Shown: in pieces, positions 1 through 6,219 of the stretch
Numbering within the stretch: the first letter of the stretch is position 1
Layout of the letters: each line of letters opens with the position of its first letter
From: Paracoccaceae bacterium
Lineage (GTDB): Bacteria; Pseudomonadota; Alphaproteobacteria; Rhodobacterales; Rhodobacteraceae
DNA length: 7,468 bases
Assembly: GCA_003512825.1 (NCBI GenBank)
Contig: DOOI01000126.1
Location: forward strand, 621-8,088
Direction: 5' to 3'
Program-made: the position numbers and the translations under genes
Notes under the pieces: generated by a model
The model's input: the letters and a program-made list of their open reading frames with translations, nothing else
Databases searched by the model: none
Told to the model about the DNA's origin: nothing

Positions 1-73
1 TTGGCGTCTGGCTTGCGTCATGACCTATGCGGGCGTTGCGGCCGTTAAGGTTTGTGAGGTTTTCTCTGCCCAT
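1..73 (-). CDS. 5' end of next operon gene, probably ABC transporter ATP-binding subunit (partial)
   Basis: An ATG at 73-71 opens a frame that runs without a stop to the left edge of the window (24 codons, beginning MGRENLTNLNGRN). A good Shine-Dalgarno, AAGGA at 87-83, lies 9 nt upstream inside the last codons of the preceding permease gene, whose stop is only 5 nt away. The two genes are therefore tightly coupled. The visible residues carry no diagnostic motif. The identity as a DppD/OppD-type ATPase is inferred from the usual order binding protein, permease B, permease C, ATPase(s), and from the absence of any ATPase gene elsewhere in the locus. A later ATG at 23-21 in another frame has no suitably spaced Shine-Dalgarno and is less likely as the start. 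Confidence 0.5.
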   Translation of the reverse strand, partial: MGRENLTNLNGRNARIGHDASQTP

Positions 74-78
74 GGCGA

Positions 79-1263
79 TCAATCCTTCAAGCTTTCTTCG
101 CGCAGACCGTCCGCGAGCAGGTTGAGGCCCAAAACGAGCGACAAAAGCGAGAGGGCAGGCACAAGGGCCGGGTGCAAATAAATTTGCAGCAGGCGGCGGC
201 CATCGTTGATGGTCGAGCCCCAGTCCGGGCTTTCGGGCGAAAGTCCCAATCCAAAGAAGCCCAAGGTGCCCAAGAGAATGGTGGTGTAGCCAATCCGCAG
301 ACAAAAATCGACAATCAAAGGGCCCCGTGCATTGGGCAGGATTTCCCACAGCATGATATACCACGGCCCCTCGCCACGGGTTTGCGCGGCGGCGACATAA
401 TCACGGGTTTTGATATCCATGGTCAGGCCGCGCACGATCCGGAACACAGTGGGCGAGTTCACAAATACCACCGACACGAAAACCACCAAAAGGTTCGGCG
501 GGAAGGCAATCAGCCCCAAGGGATCGGCGTTCCATGCAATGCCAAGGTAGAGCCAGCCGCCAAGGACCAACACGATCGCCACAAAGAGATTGCGCTTGGA
601 GGGTTGTGTGTAAAACCGCGAGTTCAGCAGCACGACACCAAAGATAATCGGGAAAAGGAACAGAACCCCGGCCATGTAGCGCGGTATCCCTGTGGCAACG
701 ATTTCCGGAGTGACCAAAAGATAAAACAGCAAGATGACCGGAAACGCGAGGATGAGGTTGGCCACGAAGGACAGCCCCGTATCAAGACGGCGACCGTAAT
801 AGCCCGCAGGTAAGCCCAAGGTAATCCCGACCATAAAGGCAAAAAGCGTTGCGAAAGGCGCGATCTTGATCACTTCCCACGCACCGACGATCATCCGCGA
901 CCAAACATCACGACCCAGATTATCGCCCCCTAACAGGAAATAGGGGTACGCGCCTTCGGGCAGTTGACTGTTGGAGCCGACATAGGGCGTGCCGGGCAGT
1001 TTGTTTTTCATCCGAGCGGATTGTTCGAGCACCTCATGCGTGGTGATCAAGTCGAACAGCCCCCCAAACACCCCTGTAAAGACCCAAAACATCACGATGG
1101 CGAAGCCAAACATGCCAATTGGGCTGTCAAAGAGTTTGCCATAAAGGCCCAAGCGACGCTTGTAGAGGATCGAGAGTGTGAACGTGGCGATCAGCGCGAT
1201 CCAGACGGGCGCAAGTTGCACCATGACACGGGCGAAGATGGCGCCCCAGGTTAACGGTTCCAT
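79..1263 (-). CDS. DppC/OppC-type ABC transporter permease, enlarged
   Basis: Inner-membrane channel subunit of a family 5 (oligopeptide/nickel-type) ABC importer, 394 aa. The family signatures are clear. The GGDNLGRDVWSR stretch at about 112-123 matches the G-T-D-x-L-G-R-D motif. The EAA loop that contacts the ATPase is at about 288-312 (DYVAAAQTRG followed by LPNARGP). The conserved GFFGLGLSPESPDWG is at about 335-349. Usual members have about 280-310 residues and six membrane spans. This one has an additional hydrophobic stretch at the N-terminus (about 16-34) before the usual first span (about 50-70). It also has about 65 extra residues (about 187-255) with two further hydrophobic stretches between the span ending near 184 and the one near 257-270. 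The start is fixed by a strong AAGGAGG 7 nt upstream. The preceding permease gene ends 12 nt before. The substrate is unknown. Confidence 0.93.
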   Translation of the reverse strand: MEPLTWGAIFARVMVQLAPVWIALIATFTLSILYKRRLGLYGKLFDSPIGMFGFAIVMFWVFTGVFGGLFDLITTHEVLEQSARMKNKLPGTPYVGSNSQLPEGAYPYFLLGGDNLGRDVWSRMIVGAWEVIKIAPFATLFAFMVGITLGLPAGYYGRRLDTGLSFVANLILAFPVILLFYLLVTPEIVATGIPRYMAGVLFLFPIIFGVVLLNSRFYTQPSKRNLFVAIVLVLGGWLYLGIAWNADPLGLIAFPPNLLVVFVSVVFVNSPTVFRIVRGLTMDIKTRDYVAAAQTRGEGPWYIMLWEILPNARGPLIVDFCLRIGYTTILLGTLGFFGLGLSPESPDWGSTINDGRRLLQIYLHPALVPALSLLSLVLGLNLLADGLREESLKD

Positions 1264-1269
1264 GGGTAG

Positions 1270-1278
1270 CCCTCCTTA
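1270..1278 (-). promoter_or_regulatory. Strong Shine-Dalgarno of the DppC-type permease overlapping the upstream stop codon
   Basis: On the minus strand the bases read TAAGGAGGG. The TAA is the stop codon of the DppB-type permease, and AAGGAGG is a near-perfect ribosome binding site 7 nt before the ATG at 1263. The ribosome ending on one permease therefore sits on the start site of the next. This arrangement suggests translational coupling and matched amounts of the two membrane subunits. Confidence 0.75.
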
Positions 1279-2322
1279 TTTCACGCTAATGCGGGGGTTG
1301 AGATAAACATAGCCGACATCCGATATCAGCTGCGTCACAAGCACCACAAAGACCGACACGACCGAAACGCCCAAGAGCAATTCGATGTCGTTATTGCCTG
1401 CGGCTTGAACCAGCGTCCAGCCGAAGCCTTTGTAGTTAAACAGAGTTTCCACAATCACCACGCCGTTCAACAGCCATGGAAACTGCAGCATGATGACAGT
1501 GAATGGCGCGATCAACGCGTTTCTAAGGGCATGTTTCACGACGATATTGCGAAAACTGACGCCCTTGAGCCGCGCGGTGCGGATGTATTGTGCGGTCATC
1601 ACTTCGGCCATCGAGGCGCGGGTCATCCGGGCAATATACCCCATGCCGTAAAGCGCAATCGTCAGAACGGGCAGGGTGAAGTTATTGAAGGTGACGCCAT
1701 CCATTGCGGAAGCGGCCGAGCCGTTGAACCATTTGAGCCCCACTGCAGAAGAGGCAAAGACCGCGATAAAGACCACGCCCGACACATATTCGGGGGTCGC
1801 GGTGGTAAGGATAGAGGCAGCAGAGAGCGAGCGATCCAAGCGGGAGCCTTCGCGCATGCCTGCCAGAATGCCGATGATCAGCGCCGAGGGCACCATGACG
1901 ACCATGACCCAGAACATCAAAATGCCCGTCAGCGACAGTCTGGTGCTGACAACGTCGAGCGCGGGTTGCTTAAAGACCTGGCTATAGCCCCAACTGCCTT
2001 GGATCACGCCGCAAAATCGGGGTGCGCCTTCGGCTGTGCCGCCCAGCGGAATGCATTTGCCGCGCAACTGGCCATCGGTGCCATCGATCACAAATCCGGG
2101 CAAAACACCGAGCCATTGGCCATATTTCACCACCAGCGGTTGGGAATAGCCACGGTTGCTGAGCCAGCGGTCGACTTCGTCGTCGGTCATCCGCATCTCA
2201 CCTTGGGTTTTGGCGAGTTTTTCGAGGTTGGGTGGCAGGTTGGTGAGAAAGAACACCACGAAAGTCAAGCAAAGCGCGGTGAGGATCATGACCCCAACGC
2301 GGCGCAAAATAAACAGTCCCAT
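1276..2322 (-). CDS. DppB/OppB-type ABC transporter permease
   Basis: Second inner-membrane channel subunit of the importer, 348 aa. The N-terminus has the typical FILRRVGVMILTAL start followed by the first span (about 10-28). The GSWGYS at 109-114 corresponds to the family's G-D-x-G element. The EAA loop is at about 246-272 (YIRTARLKGVSFRN then HALRNALIAP). The C-terminus ends in the usual YLNPRISV-type tail. The external loop between spans 1 and 2 is long (about 30-130) and contains two cysteines, C90 and C104, which could form a disulfide. The next methionine (M12) would remove most of the first span, so 2322 is the best start. The Shine-Dalgarno is only a GC-rich GGGGG, weaker than that of its neighbours. 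The gene lies 102 nt after the binding-protein gene and 12 nt before the DppC-type gene. Confidence 0.93.
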   Translation of the reverse strand: MGLFILRRVGVMILTALCLTFVVFFLTNLPPNLEKLAKTQGEMRMTDDEVDRWLSNRGYSQPLVVKYGQWLGVLPGFVIDGTDGQLRGKCIPLGGTAEGAPRFCGVIQGSWGYSQVFKQPALDVVSTRLSLTGILMFWVMVVMVPSALIIGILAGMREGSRLDRSLSAASILTTATPEYVSGVVFIAVFASSAVGLKWFNGSAASAMDGVTFNNFTLPVLTIALYGMGYIARMTRASMAEVMTAQYIRTARLKGVSFRNIVVKHALRNALIAPFTVIMLQFPWLLNGVVIVETLFNYKGFGWTLVQAAGNNDIELLLGVSVVSVFVVLVTQLISDVGYVYLNPRISVK

Positions 2323-2346
2323 TGGGCCCCCGGATGGTTGGGATTG

Positions 2347-2382
2347 GCGGGGTATTCCCGCTCATATGCCGGATTAGCGGCA
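2347..2382 (-). promoter_or_regulatory. Two small intercistronic hairpins
   Basis: Two perfect 5-bp stems lie in the spacer between the binding-protein and DppB-type genes. Arms GCGGG (2347-2351) and CCCGC (2357-2361) enclose a 5-nt loop. Arms TGCCG (2367-2371) and CGGCA (2378-2382) enclose a 6-nt loop. With the larger hairpin at 2387-2414 they form three successive stem-loops in about 70 nt. Each is short enough to arise by chance, so only the cluster is suggestive. Confidence 0.4.
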
Positions 2383-2386
2383 GGTG

Positions 2387-2414
2387 GGTTGCCCCCCCGG
2401 TGAGGGAGGCAACC
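2387..2414 (-). promoter_or_regulatory. Intercistronic stem-loop after the binding-protein gene
   Basis: The arms GGTTGCCCCCC (2387-2397) and GGGAGGCAACC (2404-2414) form an 11-bp stem with a 6-nt loop, starting 11 nt after the binding-protein stop codon. On the transcribed strand the single imperfect position becomes a G-U pair, so the RNA stem is uninterrupted. No run of U follows, so it is unlikely to be a simple intrinsic terminator. In transport operons, a stable hairpin at this place commonly protects the upstream mRNA from 3' decay, or limits read-through, so that the binding protein exceeds the permeases. That role is inferred here. Confidence 0.7.
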
Positions 2415-2424
2415 GCTTGATTTA

Positions 2425-4080
2425 TCAGGCTTTGAAGCCGAGCTTGTGCACGTGGATCTCGAAGGATGGGTGCATATCGCCGCCCACCACTTCGGGCTTG
2501 TGGTGACGATAGAGCGACCGCCAGTAGGGCTGGATGAAGACTGCGTTGTCACGCAAGATTGTCTCGATCTCAGCCATCACGGCGCGACGGTTGTCGGCAT
2601 CAGCGATGGACATCGCTTGGGCCAGCTTTGCGTCGAACTCGGCATTGGCAAAGCCCGACTCGTTCCAAGCTTCGCCCGAGCGATAGGCCAGCGCCAGAAC
2701 CTGCACGCCCAGCGGACGGTGATTCCACTCGGTGATCGAGAAGGGGTACTTCGTCCAGTCGTTCCAGAAGGTCGATCCGGGCAGCACGGTCCGCTTGATG
2801 TTGATGCCAGCGTCGCGGATTTGTGCTGCGATGGCGTCGCCCGAATTCTTGTTGAACCCGTCGTCGAGGGTGATCAGTTCGAATTCGTAATCGGCCATGC
2901 CCACTTCGCCCAAGAGCGCTTTTGCGCCTGCGGGATCATGGGTCGGACGGCCAATGTCGGCGTATTCGGGATGGACGGGGGCGACGTGGTGGTTGTCGGC
3001 GGTAACACCGAGGCCATCATAGCCCAGTTCCAAAACGATAGCGTTATCAACGGCCTGTGCGAGAGCTTGGCGTGTCTTCGTCTCGCCGAACACCACTTTG
3101 CCTTCTTTTTCGGTCACTTGGTTGAACCGCGCAACGATGGTGGCGCCAGTCACAACTTCGGACTTGGTCCAGCCGATACCGTCTGCAATGGCGATGAATT
3201 CGCCAACGTTTTGGTAGAGCATGTCGACTTCGCCGGAATCAACTGCGGCCACCCATGCGGCGGGGTCAGAGCCGTAGTCGACGAATTCGATACGATCGAG
3301 TGCGGCGCCTGTGCCCCAATAGCTGTGGTTGGCGTTCTTCACCAGAACGGCCTTTACCCCAACTTCGAGCGACTCTGGCAGGTATGCGCCTGTGCCCACA
3401 GGGGTTGCGAGGATGTCTTGCAGGTTGGTGGAGGGGTGGATCACAGCGGCAGGGTAGTCGGCCATGCCTGGCAGGATCGTGATGTCGGAAGCGGAGGCCA
3501 CCAGTTTCACAGTCATCGGGTCAACGAGGGTAATCGCACCGTCGCGGGCCTTGTTGGTGGCGGGGTCGATCAGCGATGCCATACGGCCGGCCATCGAGTT
3601 GCCTTCAACGGTCTTGTCGCACCAGTAGTTCACGAGCCAGACGAGGTTTTCACCAGTGAAGTCTTCGCCGTTGTTCCATTTCACGCCGGGACGGACTTTC
3701 AGGGTGTATTCGGTCGCGTCATCGTTCACTTCCCAGCCTTCGAGCAGCATAGGGGTGAAGGAACCGTCGCGCTCGTATTGCACGAGGTATTCCAGCCAGC
3801 CACGGGCGAAGTTGGAAATCTGGGTCCAGTCCCATGTGCGCGGGTCTTTCAGCGCCATGACTTCTTGCTGAACCTTCATCGTGCCGCCAGCGGCCATATG
3901 CGAGCCAGCTTCTGCGGGGGCACCAAGGCCACCCAGCGTGTAGGCAGCTGCTGCGGTCATCCCGAGGGCCGTGGTGCGCGACAGGAATTCACGGCGGCTC
4001 AGACGGCCTGCCTTGAACTCATGTGCATACATTTCTGCGGCCGGATGTGACCCGGCGCGCGGAGTGAAATCTAGAGTCAT
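2425..4080 (-). CDS. ABC transporter solute-binding protein, family 5, Tat-exported
   Basis: Periplasmic binding protein of the importer, 551 aa from the ATG at 4080. The open frame extends upstream to 4224, but 4080 is preferred. It has a good AGGGAG 6 nt upstream, and it places a twin-arginine signal correctly: S28-R-R-E-F-L33, a hydrophobic stretch at about 36-53, and A56-E-A58 as the likely cleavage site. Export of a folded protein by the Tat pathway is thus expected. The mature part shows the SBP_bac_5 style (ATEYTLKVRPGVKWNNGEDF at about 121-140) and the usual two-lobe length. This family binds peptides, nickel chelates, opines, oligosaccharides and other solutes. Nothing visible picks one, so I leave the substrate open. 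The gene heads the transport genes and follows the AraC-type regulator after 238 nt. A hairpin separates it from the permeases. Confidence 0.93.
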   Translation of the reverse strand: MTLDFTPRAGSHPAAEMYAHEFKAGRLSRREFLSRTTALGMTAAAAYTLGGLGAPAEAGSHMAAGGTMKVQQEVMALKDPRTWDWTQISNFARGWLEYLVQYERDGSFTPMLLEGWEVNDDATEYTLKVRPGVKWNNGEDFTGENLVWLVNYWCDKTVEGNSMAGRMASLIDPATNKARDGAITLVDPMTVKLVASASDITILPGMADYPAAVIHPSTNLQDILATPVGTGAYLPESLEVGVKAVLVKNANHSYWGTGAALDRIEFVDYGSDPAAWVAAVDSGEVDMLYQNVGEFIAIADGIGWTKSEVVTGATIVARFNQVTEKEGKVVFGETKTRQALAQAVDNAIVLELGYDGLGVTADNHHVAPVHPEYADIGRPTHDPAGAKALLGEVGMADYEFELITLDDGFNKNSGDAIAAQIRDAGINIKRTVLPGSTFWNDWTKYPFSITEWNHRPLGVQVLALAYRSGEAWNESGFANAEFDAKLAQAMSIADADNRRAVMAEIETILRDNAVFIQPYWRSLYRHHKPEVVGGDMHPSFEIHVHKLGFKA

Positions 4081-4099
4081 TGTCTTCTCCCTGTGACAA
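4080..4099 (-). promoter_or_regulatory. Ribosome binding site of the binding-protein gene, flanked by a short inverted repeat
   Basis: The Shine-Dalgarno AGGGAG (4092-4087) lies 6 nt before the ATG at 4080 and decides this start over the longer open frame. It sits in the 10-nt loop between TTGTC (minus strand, 4099-4095) and GACAA (4084-4080), the latter including the A of the start codon. The 5-bp stem is weak and may be chance. Confidence 0.6.
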
Positions 4100-4116
4100 C
4101 GTTCATTATTTTTGAC

Positions 4117-4143
4117 GATCACACGGGCGTTTCCCACGCGATC
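4117..4143 (-). promoter_or_regulatory. Possible 5' leader hairpin of the binding-protein gene
   Basis: The arms GATCACACGGG (4117-4127) and CCCACGCGATC (4133-4143) surround a 5-nt loop. In DNA three positions mismatch, but in the minus-strand RNA all three become G-U pairs, giving an 11-bp stem whose base is 36 nt before the ATG. It could be a leader mRNA structure if transcription starts upstream of 4143. No transcription start is known, and no poly-U follows. Confidence 0.4.
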
Positions 4144-4177
4144 CAGATGGCGTGACGTGGGGGGTGCAATCTGGCGT

Positions 4178-4238
4178 GCATTCGGCACCAGTTTCTCCCA
4201 ACCGTCAATGCTGGCATTCGGCACTTAGTGTGCTGAAT
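4178..4238. promoter_or_regulatory. Operator-like repeats upstream of the transport operon
   Basis: The motif ATTCGGCAC occurs at 4180-4188 and 4216-4224. A nearly identical inverted copy, GTGCTGAAT, lies at 4230-4238. The last two form an interrupted palindrome with 9-bp arms, one mismatch and a 5-bp centre (TTAGT). The two direct copies share 11 bp (GCATTCGGCAC, starting at 4178 and 4214), 36 bp apart. They lie about 100-160 bp before the binding-protein ATG, in the only sizeable spacer of the locus, and just downstream of the AraC-type gene. Together they are a good candidate binding site for a regulator of this operon. Assignment to the adjacent AraC protein is inference. Confidence 0.55.
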
Positions 4239-4318
4239 ACGACATTGCCCCCTAGCAGAAACGACTATGGCCCGAGATGCAAGCAGAAGCTTGGAAGTCA
4301 AATAACCTAAGGGTGAAA

Positions 4319-5125
4319 TCACAATCGCGCCGCTCGCTTTCGCAACGCAGAGGGCGACGTATTCGTGTGGTTTTGCACAAATCGCGTGAAATAGGCCGCC
4401 GAGCCAAACCCAAGATCTGCCGCGATAGTCTGAAACGGAAGGTCTGTGCTTTCGATCCGATCGCGCGCCGCATGCAGCGTGCGTTGGGTGAGCATCTCGG
4501 CCGCACTCATGTCACAGCTTTCGCGACAAACCCGCGACAGATGCGTCGGCGTTACGCCCAGATCGCGGGCATAATCGGCCATGGTCTTGCCGCTGGCATA
4601 GTCGCGCGCCAAAAGGGCGCTGAAGGCCGACACCAGGCGTTGACCCGCAGTTTGGCGGGGCTCTGCTGGGGCCGAGATGATTTGTCGGCGCAGCCAGACC
4701 GAGAGCAGCAGGGCATAGGCGCGACTGCTTTCGTCGTGGAAGGGGCGTGCCACCTGATCTTCGCGCGCCATTGCTTCGAGATATCCAGTCAACTCGCTTT
4801 GAGCATGCACATCGCGCACCCGCAGATGCACCAGTTCAGGCGGATAGCCCAAACCCTCGGAGTGGGGCATGGTCATCGCCAATCCCGAGCTTTGTTTGCC
4901 CAGATCCAATGCAATTGCATGACCTGCGGGCACCCAAAGGAGGTTGTGCATCCCAAGGCCGCGCCGCTGGCCATCCAATGTGCCTCGGCCTTGCCCCCGC
5001 GTGATCCAAATCAAAAGATCAAACGGATAATCGTGCAACATTTCCATACGCCACGCCGCACCCCGGAAAAACTGGGCAAGGGTTCTTACCTTGGGCACGC
5101 TGTGTGACTTGCTGTCGGAGGGCAT
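4319..5125 (-). CDS. AraC-family transcriptional regulator
   Basis: Cytoplasmic DNA-binding regulator, 268 aa. The N-terminal half (about 36-85, with ITRGQGRGTLDG and LLWVPAGHAIALDL) has the look of the AraC-type cupin effector-binding domain. The C-terminal 100 residues hold the two helix-turn-helix units. The first is at about 181-201 (MADYARDLGVTPTHLSRVCRE). The second is at about 230-252, where PFQTIAADLGFGSAAYFTRF is the conserved family signature, followed by the expected TSPSALRK. The start at 5125 has only a weak purine-rich ribosome site (GAGAAAAAG). The gene is codirectional with, and directly upstream of, the transport operon, so local control of import, usually as an activator responding to the imported solute, is the natural inference. 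No convincing intrinsic terminator separates it from the operon; a 5-bp stem at 4280-4293 lacks a U-run. Confidence 0.93.
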   Translation of the reverse strand: MPSDSKSHSVPKVRTLAQFFRGAAWRMEMLHDYPFDLLIWITRGQGRGTLDGQRRGLGMHNLLWVPAGHAIALDLGKQSSGLAMTMPHSEGLGYPPELVHLRVRDVHAQSELTGYLEAMAREDQVARPFHDESSRAYALLLSVWLRRQIISAPAEPRQTAGQRLVSAFSALLARDYASGKTMADYARDLGVTPTHLSRVCRESCDMSAAEMLTQRTLHAARDRIESTDLPFQTIAADLGFGSAAYFTRFVQNHTNTSPSALRKRAARL

Positions 5126-5240
5126 CTTTTTCTCATTTTGGCCGATTTGGCCGAAATGCGATAAATATTCGAAAAGATCAATAATAATCCGAAGGGATAG
5201 GCGCGATTATGTTCTAAAAGGATAAGCAGTGACGGCGCGT
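5126..5240. promoter_or_regulatory. Spacer with the presumed promoter of the AraC-type gene
   Basis: This 115-bp spacer lies between the end of miaA and the start of the AraC-type gene, both on the minus strand. The part at about 5155-5215 is AT-rich relative to its surroundings, as expected of a promoter, but I see no convincing -35/-10 pair. A 5-bp inverted repeat, TGACG (5230-5234) and CGTCA (5246-5250), spans the miaA stop codon. It is too weak, and not followed by a U-run, to be called a terminator. Confidence 0.4.
5137..5154. repeat. Tandem 9-bp repeat upstream of the AraC-type start
   Basis: TTTGGCCGA occurs twice in direct, immediate succession (5137-5145 and 5146-5154), followed by AA. 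Each unit holds the palindromic core GGCC. The pair sits 12-29 bp upstream of the AraC-type ATG, where a bound protein would block transcription or early elongation. Autorepression is therefore a plausible but unproven role. Confidence 0.6.
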
Positions 5241-6116
5241 TTAATCGTCAGGGTGCCACTTTTTCCACCCCTGCATCCGGGCGCGGAACCATGTGCGTTG
5301 ACGTTTTGCAAATTGGCGCGTGGCCACCGTGGCGCGGTGTTGGGCCTCATCCAAGGTGAGCTGGCCTTGCAGATGGGCAATCAGCTCTGGTGCGCCGATT
5401 GCTTTGGCAGAGAGATGCGCGGGCGACCAGCTTGAGAGGTTCTCGCGCGCTTCCTCCAGCGCGCCTTGGCGCAGCATTTGGTCAAAACGCGTCTCGATCC
5501 GGGCATTGAGCCAGTCCACGCCGGCTTCCACCACAAGGGGCTGCACCATGTCCAAGCCAAGGCGCGGTGGCGGGGTTTCGGCCTGCCACAGGGCAATGCC
5601 CCGGCCTGTGGCGCGCTGCACTTCCCATGCGCGCTGGACCCGCGCTCGGTTGTTGAGGTCGATCTTGGAGGCGCTGACGCGATCAAGCCCGGCGATGAGA
5701 TCGGCAAGCGGCAGCGCATCTGCCTCGGCGCGCGTTTCGGCAGGTGTGGCGGGGATTTGTGCCAATCCTTCGGTGAGAGCCGAAAAATAAAGCCCGGTTC
5801 CACCGACGATGACAGGGCGTTCCCCGCGTTGCAAGATGGGCTCCAGATCGCGCAACCAATGACCGACCGAATAGGGCGCGCTGCCGGAAACATGGCCATA
5901 AAGCGCATGGGGATGCGCCGCTTCTTCTGTCACGGATGGTCGCGCAGTCAGGACCCGCCAATTCGTAAATACTTGAATTGCATCAGCATTTACAATCACG
6001 CCGCCCTGTGCGGCAACGATCTCGACCGCCAGCGCCGATTTGCCCGACGCCGTTGGGCCAGCAATCAAGACGGGGCGCTCGGGCGAGAGCGTGGCGAGGA
6101 GGGCGGCAATTTTCAT
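5241..6116 (-). CDS. miaA: tRNA dimethylallyltransferase
   Basis: Transfers the dimethylallyl group from dimethylallyl diphosphate to N6 of A37 in tRNAs reading UNN codons, the first step of i6A/ms2i6A formation in the cytoplasm. The protein is 291 aa, a little shorter than the E. coli enzyme (about 316). Seen directly are the P-loop GPTASGKS at 20-27; NADAIQVF at 43-50, with D45 at the position of the catalytic Asp; GGTGLYF at 105-111, with the conserved Thr107; [12 protein letters not shown] at 155-166; and the C-terminal [14 protein letters not shown] at 266-279. The usual GYR/GVPE element appears as AIGAPE at 239-244. No good Shine-Dalgarno precedes 6116, but the distance to the P-loop supports this start. 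It is transcribed divergently from pyrH. Confidence 0.95.
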   Translation of the reverse strand: MKIAALLATLSPERPVLIAGPTASGKSALAVEIVAAQGGVIVNADAIQVFTNWRVLTARPSVTEEAAHPHALYGHVSGSAPYSVGHWLRDLEPILQRGERPVIVGGTGLYFSALTEGLAQIPATPAETRAEADALPLADLIAGLDRVSASKIDLNNRARVQRAWEVQRATGRGIALWQAETPPPRLGLDMVQPLVVEAGVDWLNARIETRFDQMLRQGALEEARENLSSWSPAHLSAKAIGAPELIAHLQGQLTLDEAQHRATVATRQFAKRQRTWFRARMQGWKKWHPDD

Positions 6117-6219
6117 GGCAGCGGGTTTAGCCTTTGACGATAGGGAAGGCGAGACGTGGATTGAACCCGGGCGCGGTTTCGTTCATTTTAACGCCAATCT
6201 GCAAATGAAGGAATAAACC
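6117..6219. promoter_or_regulatory. Divergent miaA-pyrH promoter region
   Basis: This 103-bp spacer must carry the start signals of both divergent genes. For pyrH, TTGACG at 6134-6139 is a good -35 box, but 17 bp on only TGGATT (6157-6162) is available, a poor -10. For miaA, TAAAAT on the minus strand (6190-6185) resembles a -10 but lacks a matching -35. The pyrH Shine-Dalgarno AAGGA is at 6208-6212, 7 nt before its ATG. The promoter boxes are weak guesses. Confidence 0.4.

Noticed and set aside
1405..2403. A 332-codon open frame on the plus strand
   Set aside because: It is antisense to the DppB-type permease, with His/Gln-rich composition and no domain signature.
2446..4050. A 534-codon open frame on the plus strand
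   Set aside because: It is entirely antisense to the binding-protein gene, has no recognisable motif, and is the kind of long shadow frame expected opposite GC-rich coding DNA.
4092..4123. TGTGA and TCACA as a CRP-type site
   Set aside because: The half-sites are 22 bp apart instead of the 6 bp a CRP site needs.
4280..4293. CAAGC/GCTTG hairpin after the AraC-type gene as a terminator
   Set aside because: It has only a 5-bp stem with a 4-nt loop and no U-run on the transcribed strand.
6162..6185. TGAAC and GTTCA arms between miaA and pyrH as an SOS (LexA) or other operator
   Set aside because: The alphaproteobacterial LexA site is a direct GTTC-N7-GTTC repeat, which is absent. Arms of 5 bp with a 14-bp gap are easily chance.
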